DNA of 59,038 nucleotides from an uncultured Collinsella sp. (GCA_900541025.1 UQIL01000014.1:1-59038), one strand, 5' to 3'; positions 1 through 8,397 are shown, counted from the first letter of the stretch. A program made the numbers and translations. The notes: a model not told the origin generated them from the letters alone.

Positions 1-33
1 GACGCTACAAAGGGACCGTCCCTTTGTAGCGTC
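1..33. repeat. Near-perfect short palindrome
   Basis: Bases 1-16 are exactly complementary to bases 18-33 with a single unpaired base between them. The inner part has the GGGACC/GGTCCC look of other intergenic palindromes in this window. It begins at the window edge, so a larger element cannot be excluded. It has no T-run and is not an obvious terminator. Confidence 0.7.
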
Positions 34-103
34 GGCTTACCGTATTTATATTTTCTGGTTCCCCTTTGCAGATTTTACTGGTGGGGAATCTGGTATAGCT
101 GCT

Positions 104-219
104 AGTACGTTAACGCAGCTAGCCTGCGGGAGGCCCTATATATCGTCCCGCGCGCAGTTTCGCAGCGAAGCGAGAATGTTTGAGCACGGGATAATATATA
201 GGGCCTCCCGCAGGCTAGC
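104..219 (+). repeat. Palindromic element A with conserved 36-nt loop
   Basis: A 33-nt left arm (118-150) pairs with a right arm (187-219) at all but two positions (one C-A mismatch, one G-T wobble), enclosing a 36-nt loop (151-186). The loop contains a nested TTCGC-A-GCGAA hairpin. A 14-nt block (104-117, AGTACGTTAACGCA) directly abuts the left arm and recurs with two changes beside the sister element at 52709-52824. The sister shares the arm length, the loop (35 of 36 bases) and the inner arm bases, but its outer arm sequence differs. The element ends 13 nt before the stop codon of the minus-strand glycosyltransferase gene, so it would be transcribed in that gene's 3' UTR. Function is unknown; a REP/MITE-like mobile palindrome is the simplest guess. 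Confidence 0.85.
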
Positions 220-232
220 GGACATTAAGACC

Positions 233-1534
233 CTAGCGGATATGCGCGGGCTTTCCTCCCCAGTAGAAGCGGCAGAAGGCTCGTTTGCGCTTTTGGGGTT
301 TGCCTACGAGCTCCATGGTCGCGATGGCGATGTCCTCGGCTGCGTGGGGGCGGCGTAGTACTTCGCCGTTGATGAGTAGGGCTTTGAGTGATTCGGGATG
401 GTCGTGCAAGTGACGTAGGGTTACGATGAGTTCTCGTGCGGTGGTGACATGCATGCTGGCGCCCATGCCGGTGAGCATCGTGGTGTTGGCCTTTTCCTGG
501 CCATAGGACTTGCCCAGCAGGATCATCGGCAGATGCGCGCACAGACACTCGGTGACGGTGAGTCCGCCCGATTTGAGGATTGCCAGGTCGCAGCCGTGCA
601 TGAGGGCCGCCATGTCGTCCACGTAGTCCAGAACCGTGACGTTTTCGAGCTTCATGGCGTCGAAGAGCGTCTTGAGCCGAGCGGCGTATTCCTTGTCCTT
701 GCCGGGCAAAAAGACAAAGTGCATGTCTTCGAAGCTGCGCAGGAAGGGGAGCGTGTGATCCATCGCTGCTCGGAAGCGAACGTAGGGCTGCGGCAGGCTG
801 GCTCCGGCCATTACCAATACAACGGTCTTGTCTACGGGAAGATTGAACTTGCTCAGCTCATCCTCACGCTTGTAATCGGTGTCGAATCCGGCTCGAATGG
901 GTATTCCCGTAATGCGGATCTTTGTCTCGGGCACTTTGCGCGGACGCAGCGTTTCGGCCATAAACTCATTAGCCACGCAGAACAGGTCAGTGTCCTTGTG
1001 GGGCCAAAAACCCTCAACTTCATAGTCTGTTGGTACGCAGATGACCGGGTAATCGATACCCGTGATGACGCGGGCGCCCACAGCAACATTGGCTGCCGTA
1101 ATGTGTGTTGCAACCACGGCCATGGGCCTGCGGGTGCGGACATAATCGTTGAAGGCGGGGAACAAAATACGTGACCATGCCGTGCCGCCACCCCAGAGCA
1201 GATGTCCCGTAAACGTATATCGCCAGGTTAGGTCAAATATGGGGCGCGTGGCGCCGGTAAACGAAGCTGCTGTTTTATTACCATCGAACCGAATGCGTCC
1301 AAAATCGAGGATATCTAGGACTTCGATCTCAATCTCCTCAGGGATTCCCTTGGTGCCGCGGATAAGGTCAAATGCTTGTGCAATCGCGTTGGCGGCGGCT
1401 TTGTGGCCCGATCCAACCGATGCGTGCACAATGGTTACCAGTGGTTTTTGTGCAGGTGAAACGGTCATTTGCTCCGGTTGGGGAGTGGCTTGCATGGGCA
1501 GGGGAGCGCTATTGCTCGTCTGCGTTTGATCCAT
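233..1534 (-). CDS. MGDG synthase/UgtP-family lipid glycosyltransferase
   Basis: This 433-residue protein probably transfers a sugar from a nucleotide-sugar donor to diacylglycerol at the inner membrane face, making glycolipids or lipid anchors. After a variable 30-residue leader, the N-terminal MGDG-synthase domain opens with VTIVHASVGSGHKAAA, the family's lipid-acceptor loop. The C-terminal GT-B half carries KSGGLTVTECL, the sugar-nucleotide loop (usually KPGGLTVTE; here Ser replaces Pro), and ends in a basic tail (KPQKRKR). The start is the ATG at 1534, preceded by GGGGAG at good spacing; upstream in-frame codons overlap the divergent trxB promoter region. The gene is divergent from trxB. 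Sugar and processivity cannot be read from sequence. Confidence 0.85.
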   Translation of the reverse strand: MDQTQTSNSAPLPMQATPQPEQMTVSPAQKPLVTIVHASVGSGHKAAANAIAQAFDLIRGTKGIPEEIEIEVLDILDFGRIRFDGNKTAASFTGATRPIFDLTWRYTFTGHLLWGGGTAWSRILFPAFNDYVRTRRPMAVVATHITAANVAVGARVITGIDYPVICVPTDYEVEGFWPHKDTDLFCVANEFMAETLRPRKVPETKIRITGIPIRAGFDTDYKREDELSKFNLPVDKTVVLVMAGASLPQPYVRFRAAMDHTLPFLRSFEDMHFVFLPGKDKEYAARLKTLFDAMKLENVTVLDYVDDMAALMHGCDLAILKSGGLTVTECLCAHLPMILLGKSYGQEKANTTMLTGMGASMHVTTARELIVTLRHLHDHPESLKALLINGEVLRRPHAAEDIAIATMELVGKPQKRKRAFCRFYWGGKPAHIR

Positions 1535-1651
1535 CGATAACTCCCCTTCAGCTTTGTTACGCGATTTATCATTGTAGTGCATGAGTGTCATGTTCACGTA
1601 AATTTGGGTATGAGCGCAAAGAACGCCAATCTTTCGACAGGAGGTCTCTTC

Positions 1652-2590
1652 ATGACTACCCATCAGCCGATCGATGTTGCGATTATCGGTGGCGGCCCTG
1701 CGGGCTATGCTGCGGCCATTTATGCGGCGCGCTCCAACCTTACGACGACCGTGATTGAGCAGGGCATGTCGGGAGGGCAGATCGCCACAACCAATGAGGT
1801 CGAGAACTATCCAGGCATTCCGCTCTTGAGTGGCGCCGAACTCGGCGAGCGTTTTCAGCAGCATGCAGAGGGCCTGGGTGCACAGGTTACATGGAGCATG
1901 GTTACGGGTATCGATTACGATGTCGATGCAGCGCTGTTTACGGTGCATCACGATATGGGCGATACGATGGCATCGAGCGTTATCGCTTGCATGGGTGCCA
2001 CGCCGCGTCCGGCAGGTTTCTTTGGCGAGGATACGTATCGCGGTCGTGGCGTTTCGTATTGCGCGACGTGCGACGGCATGTTCTTTCGTGGCAAGCAGGT
2101 TTTTGTCATCGGCGGCGGCAATGCTGCCTGTGAGGAAGCCCTGTTCTTGTCAGAAATCGCCAACAGCGTGACCATCGTGCTGCGCCGCGATCAGTTTCGT
2201 GCGCCTGATGGTGTCGTTCAGAAAGTACTCGCAAAGGACAATATTACAGTTAGGTACCAAACTAGTATTGTGGAGCTATCGGGCGAAGCCATGCCAACGA
2301 CGATCGCCTTTAAGGACAATGCATCCGGCGAGACTCATACCGAGTCATTTGAGCCCGGCTCGTTTGGCATCTTTGTCTTTACCGGAACGCAGCCCCATAC
2401 CGAGCTTGTTGAGCATCTAGTCGATCTGGCGCCTGATGGCGGCATTCTGACTGATGAATCCATGGCGACCCGCACGCCAGGTCTATTTGCCGCTGGCGAT
2501 ATCCGTTCCAAACGTTTACGCCAGGTTGTGACCGCTGTTTCGGACGGAGCCATAGCGGCAACGAGCGCATACGCATTTCTCCGTGGATAA
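1652..2590 (+). CDS. trxB: Thioredoxin reductase (FAD/NAD(P)H)
   Basis: A 312-residue low-molecular-weight thioredoxin reductase that passes electrons from NAD(P)H through FAD and a redox disulfide to thioredoxin. Motifs seen: the FAD-binding GGGPAGYAAAIYAAR near residue 10, the redox site CATC (in SYCATCDG), the second dinucleotide loop GGGNAACEEA, an RRDQFRA block of the kind that contacts NADPH phosphate, and a C-terminal FAD segment TPGLFAAGDIR. Length is normal. The ATG at 1652 follows ACAGGAGG. The gene is monocistronic: a GC-rich hairpin with a T-rich tail follows at 2635-2675. Confidence 0.95.
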   Translation: MTTHQPIDVAIIGGGPAGYAAAIYAARSNLTTTVIEQGMSGGQIATTNEVENYPGIPLLSGAELGERFQQHAEGLGAQVTWSMVTGIDYDVDAALFTVHHDMGDTMASSVIACMGATPRPAGFFGEDTYRGRGVSYCATCDGMFFRGKQVFVIGGGNAACEEALFLSEIANSVTIVLRRDQFRAPDGVVQKVLAKDNITVRYQTSIVELSGEAMPTTIAFKDNASGETHTESFEPGSFGIFVFTGTQPHTELVEHLVDLAPDGGILTDESMATRTPGLFAAGDIRSKRLRQVVTAVSDGAIAATSAYAFLRG

Positions 2591-2634
2591 GTACGATAAT
2601 ATATCTTATGTAAGGTTGTTATCAATTAACTAAA

Positions 2635-2675
2635 TGGCGGGACGATGCATCTGTGCGCTGTCCCGCCAATTTTCT
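2635..2675 (+). terminator. Rho-independent terminator after trxB
   Basis: The stem GGCGGGAC (2636-2643) pairs with GTCCCGCC (2660-2667) and is followed by AATTTTCTT. Confidence 0.75.
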
Positions 2676-2743
2676 TGCCGGCTATGTGGTATGCAAAACT
2701 AGATAACCTAGAATACAATATAGAAAATGAACGGAGGACCTTT

Positions 2744-3355
2744 ATGAACCACGTTAAACACGTTATTCCGATGTCCGATTCGTCGGTCAGTATTAAGCCT
2801 GAGGATATTCAGCCCACTGTGCTGCCCGATGCATTTATTCAGTCCGAAATCGTGCGTAAACTCAATACGTTGAGTCTGCCGCGCTATAACCAGTTGCCCA
2901 ATGTGACGCTCTACCGCGACCAGGTCATTGAGTATGTTGCGCTGTGGATGGAGCCGCTGTCCATTTGCGTTGAGCACCCTGTCATTACGCCATCGATGAT
3001 CAATAACTACGTAAAGGTTGGCCTGGTGCCTGCTCCGGTCAAAAAGCAATATGGCCGTGAGCAGATTGCCCGCCTGATCGCTATCTGCCTCTTTAAGCAG
3101 GTGCTACCTATTGCTGCGGTGCAGGCACTCTTTAACATTCAGCGTTTGAGCTACGATGCCCCGACGGCCTTCGATTATGTGGTCGATCAGCTCGAGGCAT
3201 CGATTCGTTCGGCGTTTTCCGTCGAGCAGACGCCGGTTCCCGATACGGCGCATCAGGTAACGCGTGAGTCGCTGCTTGTGCGCAGCGCGGTTTCATCCTT
3301 TGTTTCGAAGGCTTACTTGATGAGCTATCTCAAGTTCAACAGGTTTAATAGCTAG
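2744..3355 (+). CDS. DUF1836 domain protein
   Basis: A 203-residue protein whose middle (about residues 30-140) matches the DUF1836 pattern: a short conserved start (LPRYNQLPNVTLYRDQVIEYV) followed by a MerR-like helix-turn-helix region, MINNYVKVGLVPAP and KKQYGREQIARLIAICLFKQVLPI. The family is common in Firmicutes and coriobacteria and is thought to bind DNA, but its role is unknown. The ATG at 2744 follows ACGGAGG. An AT-rich stretch upstream (2690-2725) probably holds its promoter. A strong terminator at 3365-3418 isolates it from degV. Confidence 0.8.
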   Translation: MNHVKHVIPMSDSSVSIKPEDIQPTVLPDAFIQSEIVRKLNTLSLPRYNQLPNVTLYRDQVIEYVALWMEPLSICVEHPVITPSMINNYVKVGLVPAPVKKQYGREQIARLIAICLFKQVLPIAAVQALFNIQRLSYDAPTAFDYVVDQLEASIRSAFSVEQTPVPDTAHQVTRESLLVRSAVSSFVSKAYLMSYLKFNRFNS

Positions 3356-3364
3356 CCGACGTAT

Positions 3365-3418
3365 AAAACGGGCGGGACAAAGAGCCATCTGTCGCTTTGT
3401 CCCGCCCGTTTTTTTTGC
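3365..3418. terminator. Bidirectional terminator between DUF1836 gene and degV
   Basis: An 18-bp perfect stem (3365-3382 with 3395-3412) has A-run and T-run flanks, so it can terminate both convergent genes. The plus-strand side continues into T8. Confidence 0.95.
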
Positions 3419-3429
3419 TTGGTTGGACT

Positions 3430-4296
3430 TTATTTGCCCGAAGCTACGCCCATGCCGTAGCCGATGATCAGGCCGTGCATCTCGGCGTAATAGGAATCCA
3501 GGCCGTTGCAGGGCATGATGATGGTCTTGGAGCCGGGCCAATGTTCGACTATGCGATCAGTAAGCGCCTGGGCTCCAGCTTCGTTCTCAACGTGATCGAT
3601 GATGACCTCACCGCCCGTAAAGCCCTCGGCTTCCATAGTGTCGATGATCTTGTTGAGCATCTTCTTTTCGCCACGCGTGTGCCCGACGAGTTCGATTTTA
3701 CCGGCCTCACTCGCCGTGCCCAAAATGCGGATATTGAGCTTGTTGGCAATGACGCCGGCTGCCTTAGGGATACGTCCGGCTTTGGCGAGGTTTTCGTAAT
3801 TGCACAAACTGAAGAGGATTTTGCTGTTCTGCTCAAGGCTATCGAAGTATGCGCAAGCGTCCTCGAATGAGACATCCGGATTGCTTGCAAGATAGCGGTC
3901 GAACAGCAAGAAAATGAGATCCATTTTGCCGCCAGCTGCGCGTGAATTGACTAGATGAATCTGTCGGTCGGGCTCCTCGGCAAGAACCATATCGCGAGCC
4001 GTGGCTGCCGCATTGTAGCTGCCCGACACGCCCTCAGAGATCGGCATGCAGATGGTCTTGTCTGCCAATTTGAAGAGCTCGGCCCACTCCCCTACGCTGG
4101 GACAAGCGCTCGAAGAAGCGTTCGTCTCCGTCTGTACAGCGCAGTTGAGCTCATGCACATCGAGCGAAAGGTCATCGACGAATTCACGCTCCCCCACTCG
4201 AATTTTGAGGGGCGCAAATGCAAAGGTGGTATGGGGTGCGGTCGGTTGCCAATCGCGGAGGTTGCAGCTTGAATCGGAGATAAGTGCCCAGCTCAT
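3430..4296 (-). CDS. DegV family fatty-acid-binding protein
   Basis: A 288-residue DegV protein. The family binds one fatty acid in a two-domain fold, and some members (FakB) present it to fatty-acid kinase. Visible signatures are the N-terminal ISDSSCNL, the MPISEGVSGSYNAA loop that closes over the lipid carboxylate, and a C-terminal G-GMGVA segment. The ATG at 4296 follows AGAAAGG. No fakA kinase gene lies in the window, so the link to phospholipid synthesis is only family-based. Confidence 0.9.
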   Translation of the reverse strand: MSWALISDSSCNLRDWQPTAPHTTFAFAPLKIRVGEREFVDDLSLDVHELNCAVQTETNASSSACPSVGEWAELFKLADKTICMPISEGVSGSYNAAATARDMVLAEEPDRQIHLVNSRAAGGKMDLIFLLFDRYLASNPDVSFEDACAYFDSLEQNSKILFSLCNYENLAKAGRIPKAAGVIANKLNIRILGTASEAGKIELVGHTRGEKKMLNKIIDTMEAEGFTGGEVIIDHVENEAGAQALTDRIVEHWPGSKTIIMPCNGLDSYYAEMHGLIIGYGMGVASGK

Positions 4297-4353
4297 AGAG
4301 GGTCCTTTCTAATTGTTCCCATACAATTATAGCCATCTTGCAGACCGATTGGG

Positions 4354-4384
4354 CCGCTATCTAGTATTCAAAACTAGATAGCGG
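4354..4384. repeat. 12-bp inverted repeat upstream of degV
   Basis: CCGCTATCTAGT (4354-4365) pairs perfectly with 4373-4384 across a 7-nt AT-rich loop. A related half (AAAACTAGATAACCTAG) occurs before the DUF1836 gene near 2695. It could be an operator or a structural repeat; nothing decides between them. Confidence 0.5.
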
Positions 4385-4396
4385 ACTGCACTAAAG

Positions 4397-4437
4397 GCAA
4401 AAGAATGGACCCCATGACTCAAAGCCACGAGGTCCAT
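4397..4437 (-). terminator. Probable terminator of the NlpC/P60 gene
   Basis: Read on the minus strand, ATGGACC and GGTCCAT (4405-4411 and 4431-4437) form a stem followed by TCTTTTG, 24 nt beyond the NlpC/P60 stop codon. Confidence 0.55.
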
Positions 4438-4460
4438 ATCCGTTTGCTTTATCTGAATAC

Positions 4461-5588
4461 TTAGTAACGCACGAAGATATAGTTATTGTTCATGCCCGCG
4501 GCAACGGAGCTGATGATAACACCCGTGTTGTAGTCGGAAGCATGAATCATCTGACCACCACCGATGTAAATGCCGGTGTGGTACGAGTTGACCACAACGT
4601 CACCGGGCTGCGGATCGGACACACGCGTCCAGCCCATAAAGGTACCCGTGGTGCCCAGGCGGCAATAGCGACCAGTGAGGCAATAGCTAACAAAACCAGA
4701 GCAGTCGAAACTGTTCGGGCCAATTCCGCCCCAGGAATAGGCGCAACCAAGCTTGCTGTATGCACGCGAGACAACAGAACCGCCATCGACGGACTGGCTC
4801 GGAGCAGAAGGCGTCGGAGCCAGAGCAGGCGTGGAGGGCTGCGGCGTCGGAGCAGGTGTCGGCGTGGGCGCCGGAGTGTTGCCGCCCTGGTTGTTGTTAT
4901 TGCTGGTCTGGCCACCGTTGTTGGTGTTCTCGGTCGTACCGGCAGTCTCGTTGCTCACCGTGGCCTTCTCGGCGGTGCTGGCGTTGATGCCGGCCTGCAG
5001 CGCGGCGTTGGCCTCGGCCTCTGCGGCAAGCTCGGCCTGCAGCTGCGAATCCAGGGAGTTTACGACGTTCTGGGCTTCAGCCTGCTGGGCGTTAAGCTCG
5101 TCGACCTTTTTCTGCGTAGCGGCGACGTTCTTTTCCTGCTCGGCCTGCTTATCGGTGAGCTGCTGCTTAAGCTCCTTGACCTCTTGAATGGTCTGAGCTT
5201 GCTTATCGGAGACTTTGCCGTAGTAGAACAGACGGTTGAGCATATCGCTCAGGTCATCGACACCCGTCAGAACCTGAAGCAGGCTCAGACCGCCGGTTTT
5301 GTACTCGCCGGCGACATAGGTCGAGAGCTTGGCCTGACCGTCAGCAATCTCCTGCTGCTTTTGCGTGATCTCGCCAGCAGTCTGATCGAGCGCCTGCGTC
5401 TGCGTGGCGAGCTCATCGTAAATCTGCTGGGTTTGGGTACCGATCTGCTCGAGCTTCGTACGAGCAGCGGCAAGGTCGGATGCGGTATCGGCGTAGGCAG
5501 GAGCCGCGAGGCCCAAGCCCAAAACACAAGCGAGGGTTGCCGTAGCAGCGCAGCGTGCCATGTTTTTGTGCGTGTTTGCTGTGCGCAT
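4461..5588 (-). CDS. Secreted NlpC/P60 peptidoglycan hydrolase
   Basis: A 375-residue exported enzyme likely to cleave peptide bonds in peptidoglycan, as RipA/PcsB-type D,L-endopeptidases do. Layout: a Sec signal peptide (about residues 1-33, ending AAPAYA), a long coiled-coil rich in Q, E and A (about 35-205), a low-complexity N/G/T then P/T/A linker (about 210-265), and the NlpC/P60 domain (about 270-375). The catalytic Cys is in FDCSGFVSYC, the His in HTGIYIGGG, with a further His in MIHASDYN. The ATG at 5588 has AAGGAAG upstream. It is the last gene of the pgsA-FHA-MerR-apt run. The coiled coil suggests control by a membrane partner, as FtsEX does for PcsB; no such partner is visible here. 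Confidence 0.93.
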   Translation of the reverse strand: MRTANTHKNMARCAATATLACVLGLGLAAPAYADTASDLAAARTKLEQIGTQTQQIYDELATQTQALDQTAGEITQKQQEIADGQAKLSTYVAGEYKTGGLSLLQVLTGVDDLSDMLNRLFYYGKVSDKQAQTIQEVKELKQQLTDKQAEQEKNVAATQKKVDELNAQQAEAQNVVNSLDSQLQAELAAEAEANAALQAGINASTAEKATVSNETAGTTENTNNGGQTSNNNNQGGNTPAPTPTPAPTPQPSTPALAPTPSAPSQSVDGGSVVSRAYSKLGCAYSWGGIGPNSFDCSGFVSYCLTGRYCRLGTTGTFMGWTRVSDPQPGDVVVNSYHTGIYIGGGQMIHASDYNTGVIISSVAAGMNNNYIFVRY

Positions 5589-5620
5589 GTAGCTTCCTTT
5601 CCAGTAACTAAGGGTAACGG

Positions 5621-6151
5621 CTAGTCCACCGTCACCAGGCTTAAGAGCTCAACATCGTCGTCAGTCGACGTGAGCTTCTCGCGCGGGTTGAGAAACGCAA
5701 GCTCAAGGATACACCCGTAGCCCACAAGCTTTGCGCCCATATCTCGCACCAGTTTACCTGTTGCCTCGACGGTTCCGCCCGTCGCGACCAAGTCGTCCAG
5801 AATCAACACGGTATCTTTAGAGCTGATAGCGTCGGCATGGATCTCAATTGAATCGGTGCCGTACTCGAGCTCGTAGCTCTGGCTTACGGTCTCGCGCGGC
5901 AGCTTGCCCGGTTTACGTGCGGGAACAAAGCCGGCGCCCAGAGCGACGGCCACGGGAACGCCCACCATAAAGCCGCGAGCCTCGGGACCTACGACCTTGG
6001 TGATTCCCATGCCGGCAAAGTGCTCGGCGAGGGCATCGGTCATGGCTTTGAGCGCCTCGGAATTGCCGAAGAGCGGCGTGATGTCTTTAAAGATGACTCC
6101 GGGCTCGGGATAGTCGGGGATGTCGACGATTTGAGATTCGAAGTCGTACAT
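5621..6151 (-). CDS. apt: Adenine phosphoribosyltransferase
   Basis: A 176-residue purine-salvage enzyme that joins adenine and PRPP to give AMP. It shows the APRT opening IPDYPEPGVIFKDITPLF, the PRPP-binding loop VLILDDLVATGGT, and GPEARGF in the base-binding region. A TTG lies five codons upstream, but the ATG at 6151 has AAAGG seven bases before it and gives the normal family length. It lies 40 nt downstream of the MerR gene and 32 nt before the NlpC/P60 gene, so co-transcription is likely. Confidence 0.95.
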   Translation of the reverse strand: MYDFESQIVDIPDYPEPGVIFKDITPLFGNSEALKAMTDALAEHFAGMGITKVVGPEARGFMVGVPVAVALGAGFVPARKPGKLPRETVSQSYELEYGTDSIEIHADAISSKDTVLILDDLVATGGTVEATGKLVRDMGAKLVGYGCILELAFLNPREKLTSTDDDVELLSLVTVD

Positions 6152-6191
6152 TGCATGACCTTTCAATGGGTTGCCGGATAAGCGGCAGCTG

Positions 6192-7070
6192 TTACTTGCC
6201 CGCGGTGGCGGTTCCGGAGTGCGAAGGGGCGACGACCTTGAGCGGCTTTACGAGAGAATCCTCGTGTGAAGCCGGCGCGACTGTCTCTTCGTTTTTGGCC
6301 TTGGTGGACTCGGAGCGAGTGATTTCCTCATCGAGTGCATCGATGTCGGCATCCTCGACCACGGCGTTAAGCGACTCAAAAACGCGGTTCTTGAGTAACG
6401 CAGTGTGCACGCCTTCGGTCAGGTCGTGAAGCTTCTTAAATGCACGCTCGAGCTTGGCGTCGCGTTCGTCATCGGAAGTATCCATGCCGAGCATGCTCAC
6501 GAGCACCTGCTCAAACATCGAGGACTCGCGGTTGGCGGAAGACACGTACTGACGCAGGTTGCGCGGCTCGATATGGAAGCGTGACAGCTCGGAGCAGTAG
6601 CGGATGATCGGGAAATCGCGACCATCGACGAGCTCACGATTCTGCGGACTCTTGATGATGCGAATGAGGTCGTTCTCGGCGAGCGAACGGATAAACGAAA
6701 TCTCGACGCCCAGCATATCGGGAATGGTCTCGATGGGATGCAGCTTTTGCTTAGTCTCCTTGGGCTCCGTCTTGAGCGGAACATCGGACAGCAAGCCCAC
6801 CTCGTAGGCGAGCGTTGACAAGTCCGTGGCGTTTTCCAAGCGCTGCTTAATCACGTTGAGCGGCATGTAGCGGGTCTTCTGCAAGTGCAGGATGACCTCC
6901 AGGCGATCAACGTCCTCCTTAGAGTACTGACGGTATCCCTTAGGCGTACGATGAGGGGTAATGAGCCCCTCATCCTCTAGAAATCTAATTTTTGAGTTCG
7001 AAAGATCGGGGTATGCGCCTCGAAGTAGGTTGACGACTTGGCCGATACTCAGATAGTTGCGTTCGGCCAT
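6192..7070 (-). CDS. MerR-family regulator, FtsR-like
   Basis: A 292-residue regulator. The N-terminal winged helix-turn-helix (about residues 5-75) reads YLSIGQVVNLLRG, then KIRFLEDEGLI and GYRQYSKEDVDRLEVIL, typical of MerR; the rest is a long helical, acidic C-terminal region. In Corynebacterium and Mycobacterium a MerR protein directly next to the FHA protein GarA/OdhI is FtsR, which controls ftsZ. The same neighbour (FHA gene, 3-nt gap) is present here, so an FtsR-type role is inferred from synteny plus domain, not from residue-level proof. Confidence 0.8.
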   Translation of the reverse strand: MAERNYLSIGQVVNLLRGAYPDLSNSKIRFLEDEGLITPHRTPKGYRQYSKEDVDRLEVILHLQKTRYMPLNVIKQRLENATDLSTLAYEVGLLSDVPLKTEPKETKQKLHPIETIPDMLGVEISFIRSLAENDLIRIIKSPQNRELVDGRDFPIIRYCSELSRFHIEPRNLRQYVSSANRESSMFEQVLVSMLGMDTSDDERDAKLERAFKKLHDLTEGVHTALLKNRVFESLNAVVEDADIDALDEEITRSESTKAKNEETVAPASHEDSLVKPLKVVAPSHSGTATAGK

Positions 7071-7073
7071 GCC

Positions 7074-7508
7074 CTACTCACCGGTTTCGATGCGCTCCGG
7101 CGTGCTCTCGTGGTAGATGAGCGTAAACGTACCGATCTGAACGGAAGAACCGTCGTGCAGCGGGGCTGCATTGACAATGGCACCGTCGACCCAGGTACCA
7201 TTGAGCGAGCCCAGGTCCTCGATGCGAGCGCCGAGGCCCTCGCGAATAATGCGCGCGTGGCTGCGCGAAACAGTCATGTCGTTGAGGAAGATGCCGTTCG
7301 CGGGATCGCGGCCGATGGTGGTCACGTCGTCCTCGAGCTCAAAGGCGGCACCAGTCTGCGGACCCTTGACGATGGACAGAACGGGGGCGGTGATGCGCAC
7401 GTTGGCCATGAGGTCGGGAACGGTGACGTCGCTTGAAGGCACGCGGAATACGCAGGTAGCGTCAGCAGTCTTATCATTCTGAGGCATATTGTTAACCATG
7501 TTGTCCAT
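7074..7508 (-). CDS. FHA domain protein, GarA/OdhI-like
   Basis: A 144-residue protein with a C-terminal FHA phosphothreonine-binding domain (about residues 45-135): IGRDPANGIFL, SRSHARI and GSLNGTWV are the canonical binding loops. Near residue 20 it has DATCVFR, resembling the ETTSVFR phosphorylation motif of mycobacterial GarA; the second Thr is kept. GarA and OdhI switch 2-oxoglutarate metabolism when that Thr is phosphorylated. The ATG at 7508 has AGGGG upstream; an upstream TTG is less likely. It sits directly upstream of the FtsR-like gene, the known actinobacterial order. No Ser/Thr kinase gene is in the window. Confidence 0.85.
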   Translation of the reverse strand: MDNMVNNMPQNDKTADATCVFRVPSSDVTVPDLMANVRITAPVLSIVKGPQTGAAFELEDDVTTIGRDPANGIFLNDMTVSRSHARIIREGLGARIEDLGSLNGTWVDGAIVNAAPLHDGSSVQIGTFTLIYHESTPERIETGE

Positions 7509-7574
7509 GACAACCCCTAACTTATCGCGGACGTGCCGCAAATAATGAACTGTACGTAATCATACCCCAACGAA

Positions 7575-8279
7575 TCAGTCTTCGATTTCAGGGTTCAGAA
7601 AGTCGATGTCCTCGTCCTCGGGATGCGCGAGAGCCTGTTTAATGGCCACTCCGCCCTTAATGGAGTAGATGACAGCCGTGAGCATGGAGAAGATCACGCC
7701 GCCGTACACAAAGAAGATGCCGAGGGGCACCGAGCTTCCGTTGAGGCCCGGGAAGGCCGTAAGGGTTGAAGGTAAAAGGTGCAGGCCGTCAACAACGGGG
7801 AACCCGAGCAGCATGAGCGAGAAGCCGGTCATGAGCAGCGCAGTGGCAATCTTTCCGGGAAAGACGACATCGATGGGGCGACGGTGATAATGACGCACGA
7901 TAAGCGTGCCGATGCCCAGATAGATGTCGCGGCCAATAATGAGCACGCAGACCCAGATGGGCAGCTCTCCGCGGACCACCAGTCCCAGCACGCCGGTGAA
8001 CAGCAGCGCGCGGTCGCAAATGGGATCCATGACCTTGCCGAGCCACGAGACCGTCTTAGTCATGCGGGCGATCTGCCCGTCCATCCAGTCGGTGGAGGCG
8101 GCAACGGCGTAGATAGCGATGGCGATGACGCGGTTGTTATCCGTCACAAACAGGTACAGAAATACCAGGGTGAGGATCAGGCGCGTAAAGGTGATGAAAT
8201 TGGAGATCGTAAAGATCTTATTCGACGGGTAATCGGAAGTGCCGATAAGCTCCTTTTTGATCTTCTTTTTGATGCCCAC
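7575..8279 (-). CDS. pgsA: CDP-alcohol phosphatidyltransferase (PgsA-like)
   Basis: A 234-residue integral membrane enzyme that most likely makes phosphatidylglycerophosphate from CDP-diacylglycerol and glycerol-3-phosphate. The catalytic signature D-x2-DG-x2-AR-x8-G-x3-D-x3-D is intact (DWMDGQIAR, then GKVMDPICD). About six hydrophobic helices are visible, followed by an acidic C-terminal tail (HPEDEDIDFLNPEIED). The start is taken as the GTG at 8279 because GGGGGAG precedes it; in-frame ATGs further upstream fall inside a hairpin repeat. A related transferase such as phosphatidylinositol phosphate synthase is possible. It heads the pgsA-FHA-MerR run. Confidence 0.85.
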   Translation of the reverse strand: MGIKKKIKKELIGTSDYPSNKIFTISNFITFTRLILTLVFLYLFVTDNNRVIAIAIYAVAASTDWMDGQIARMTKTVSWLGKVMDPICDRALLFTGVLGLVVRGELPIWVCVLIIGRDIYLGIGTLIVRHYHRRPIDVVFPGKIATALLMTGFSLMLLGFPVVDGLHLLPSTLTAFPGLNGSSVPLGIFFVYGGVIFSMLTAVIYSIKGGVAIKQALAHPEDEDIDFLNPEIED

Positions 8280-8340
8280 AGGACTCCCCCGCTGGTTAAC
8301 GACAAAACTTTCGATACTATACCCGTTCCGGCGATGTCTA

Positions 8341-8397
8341 TCCAGCGCAGCCATAGAGAGTCCAGACATGTGGAGGGCGCCTCTGGGCTGCGCTGGA
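8341..8397. repeat. 12-bp inverted repeat upstream of pgsA
   Basis: TCCAGCGCAGCC (8341-8352) is exactly complementary to 8386-8397. It lies between the divergent pgsA and the GC-rich ABC module, directly beside a second palindrome. Confidence 0.7.
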
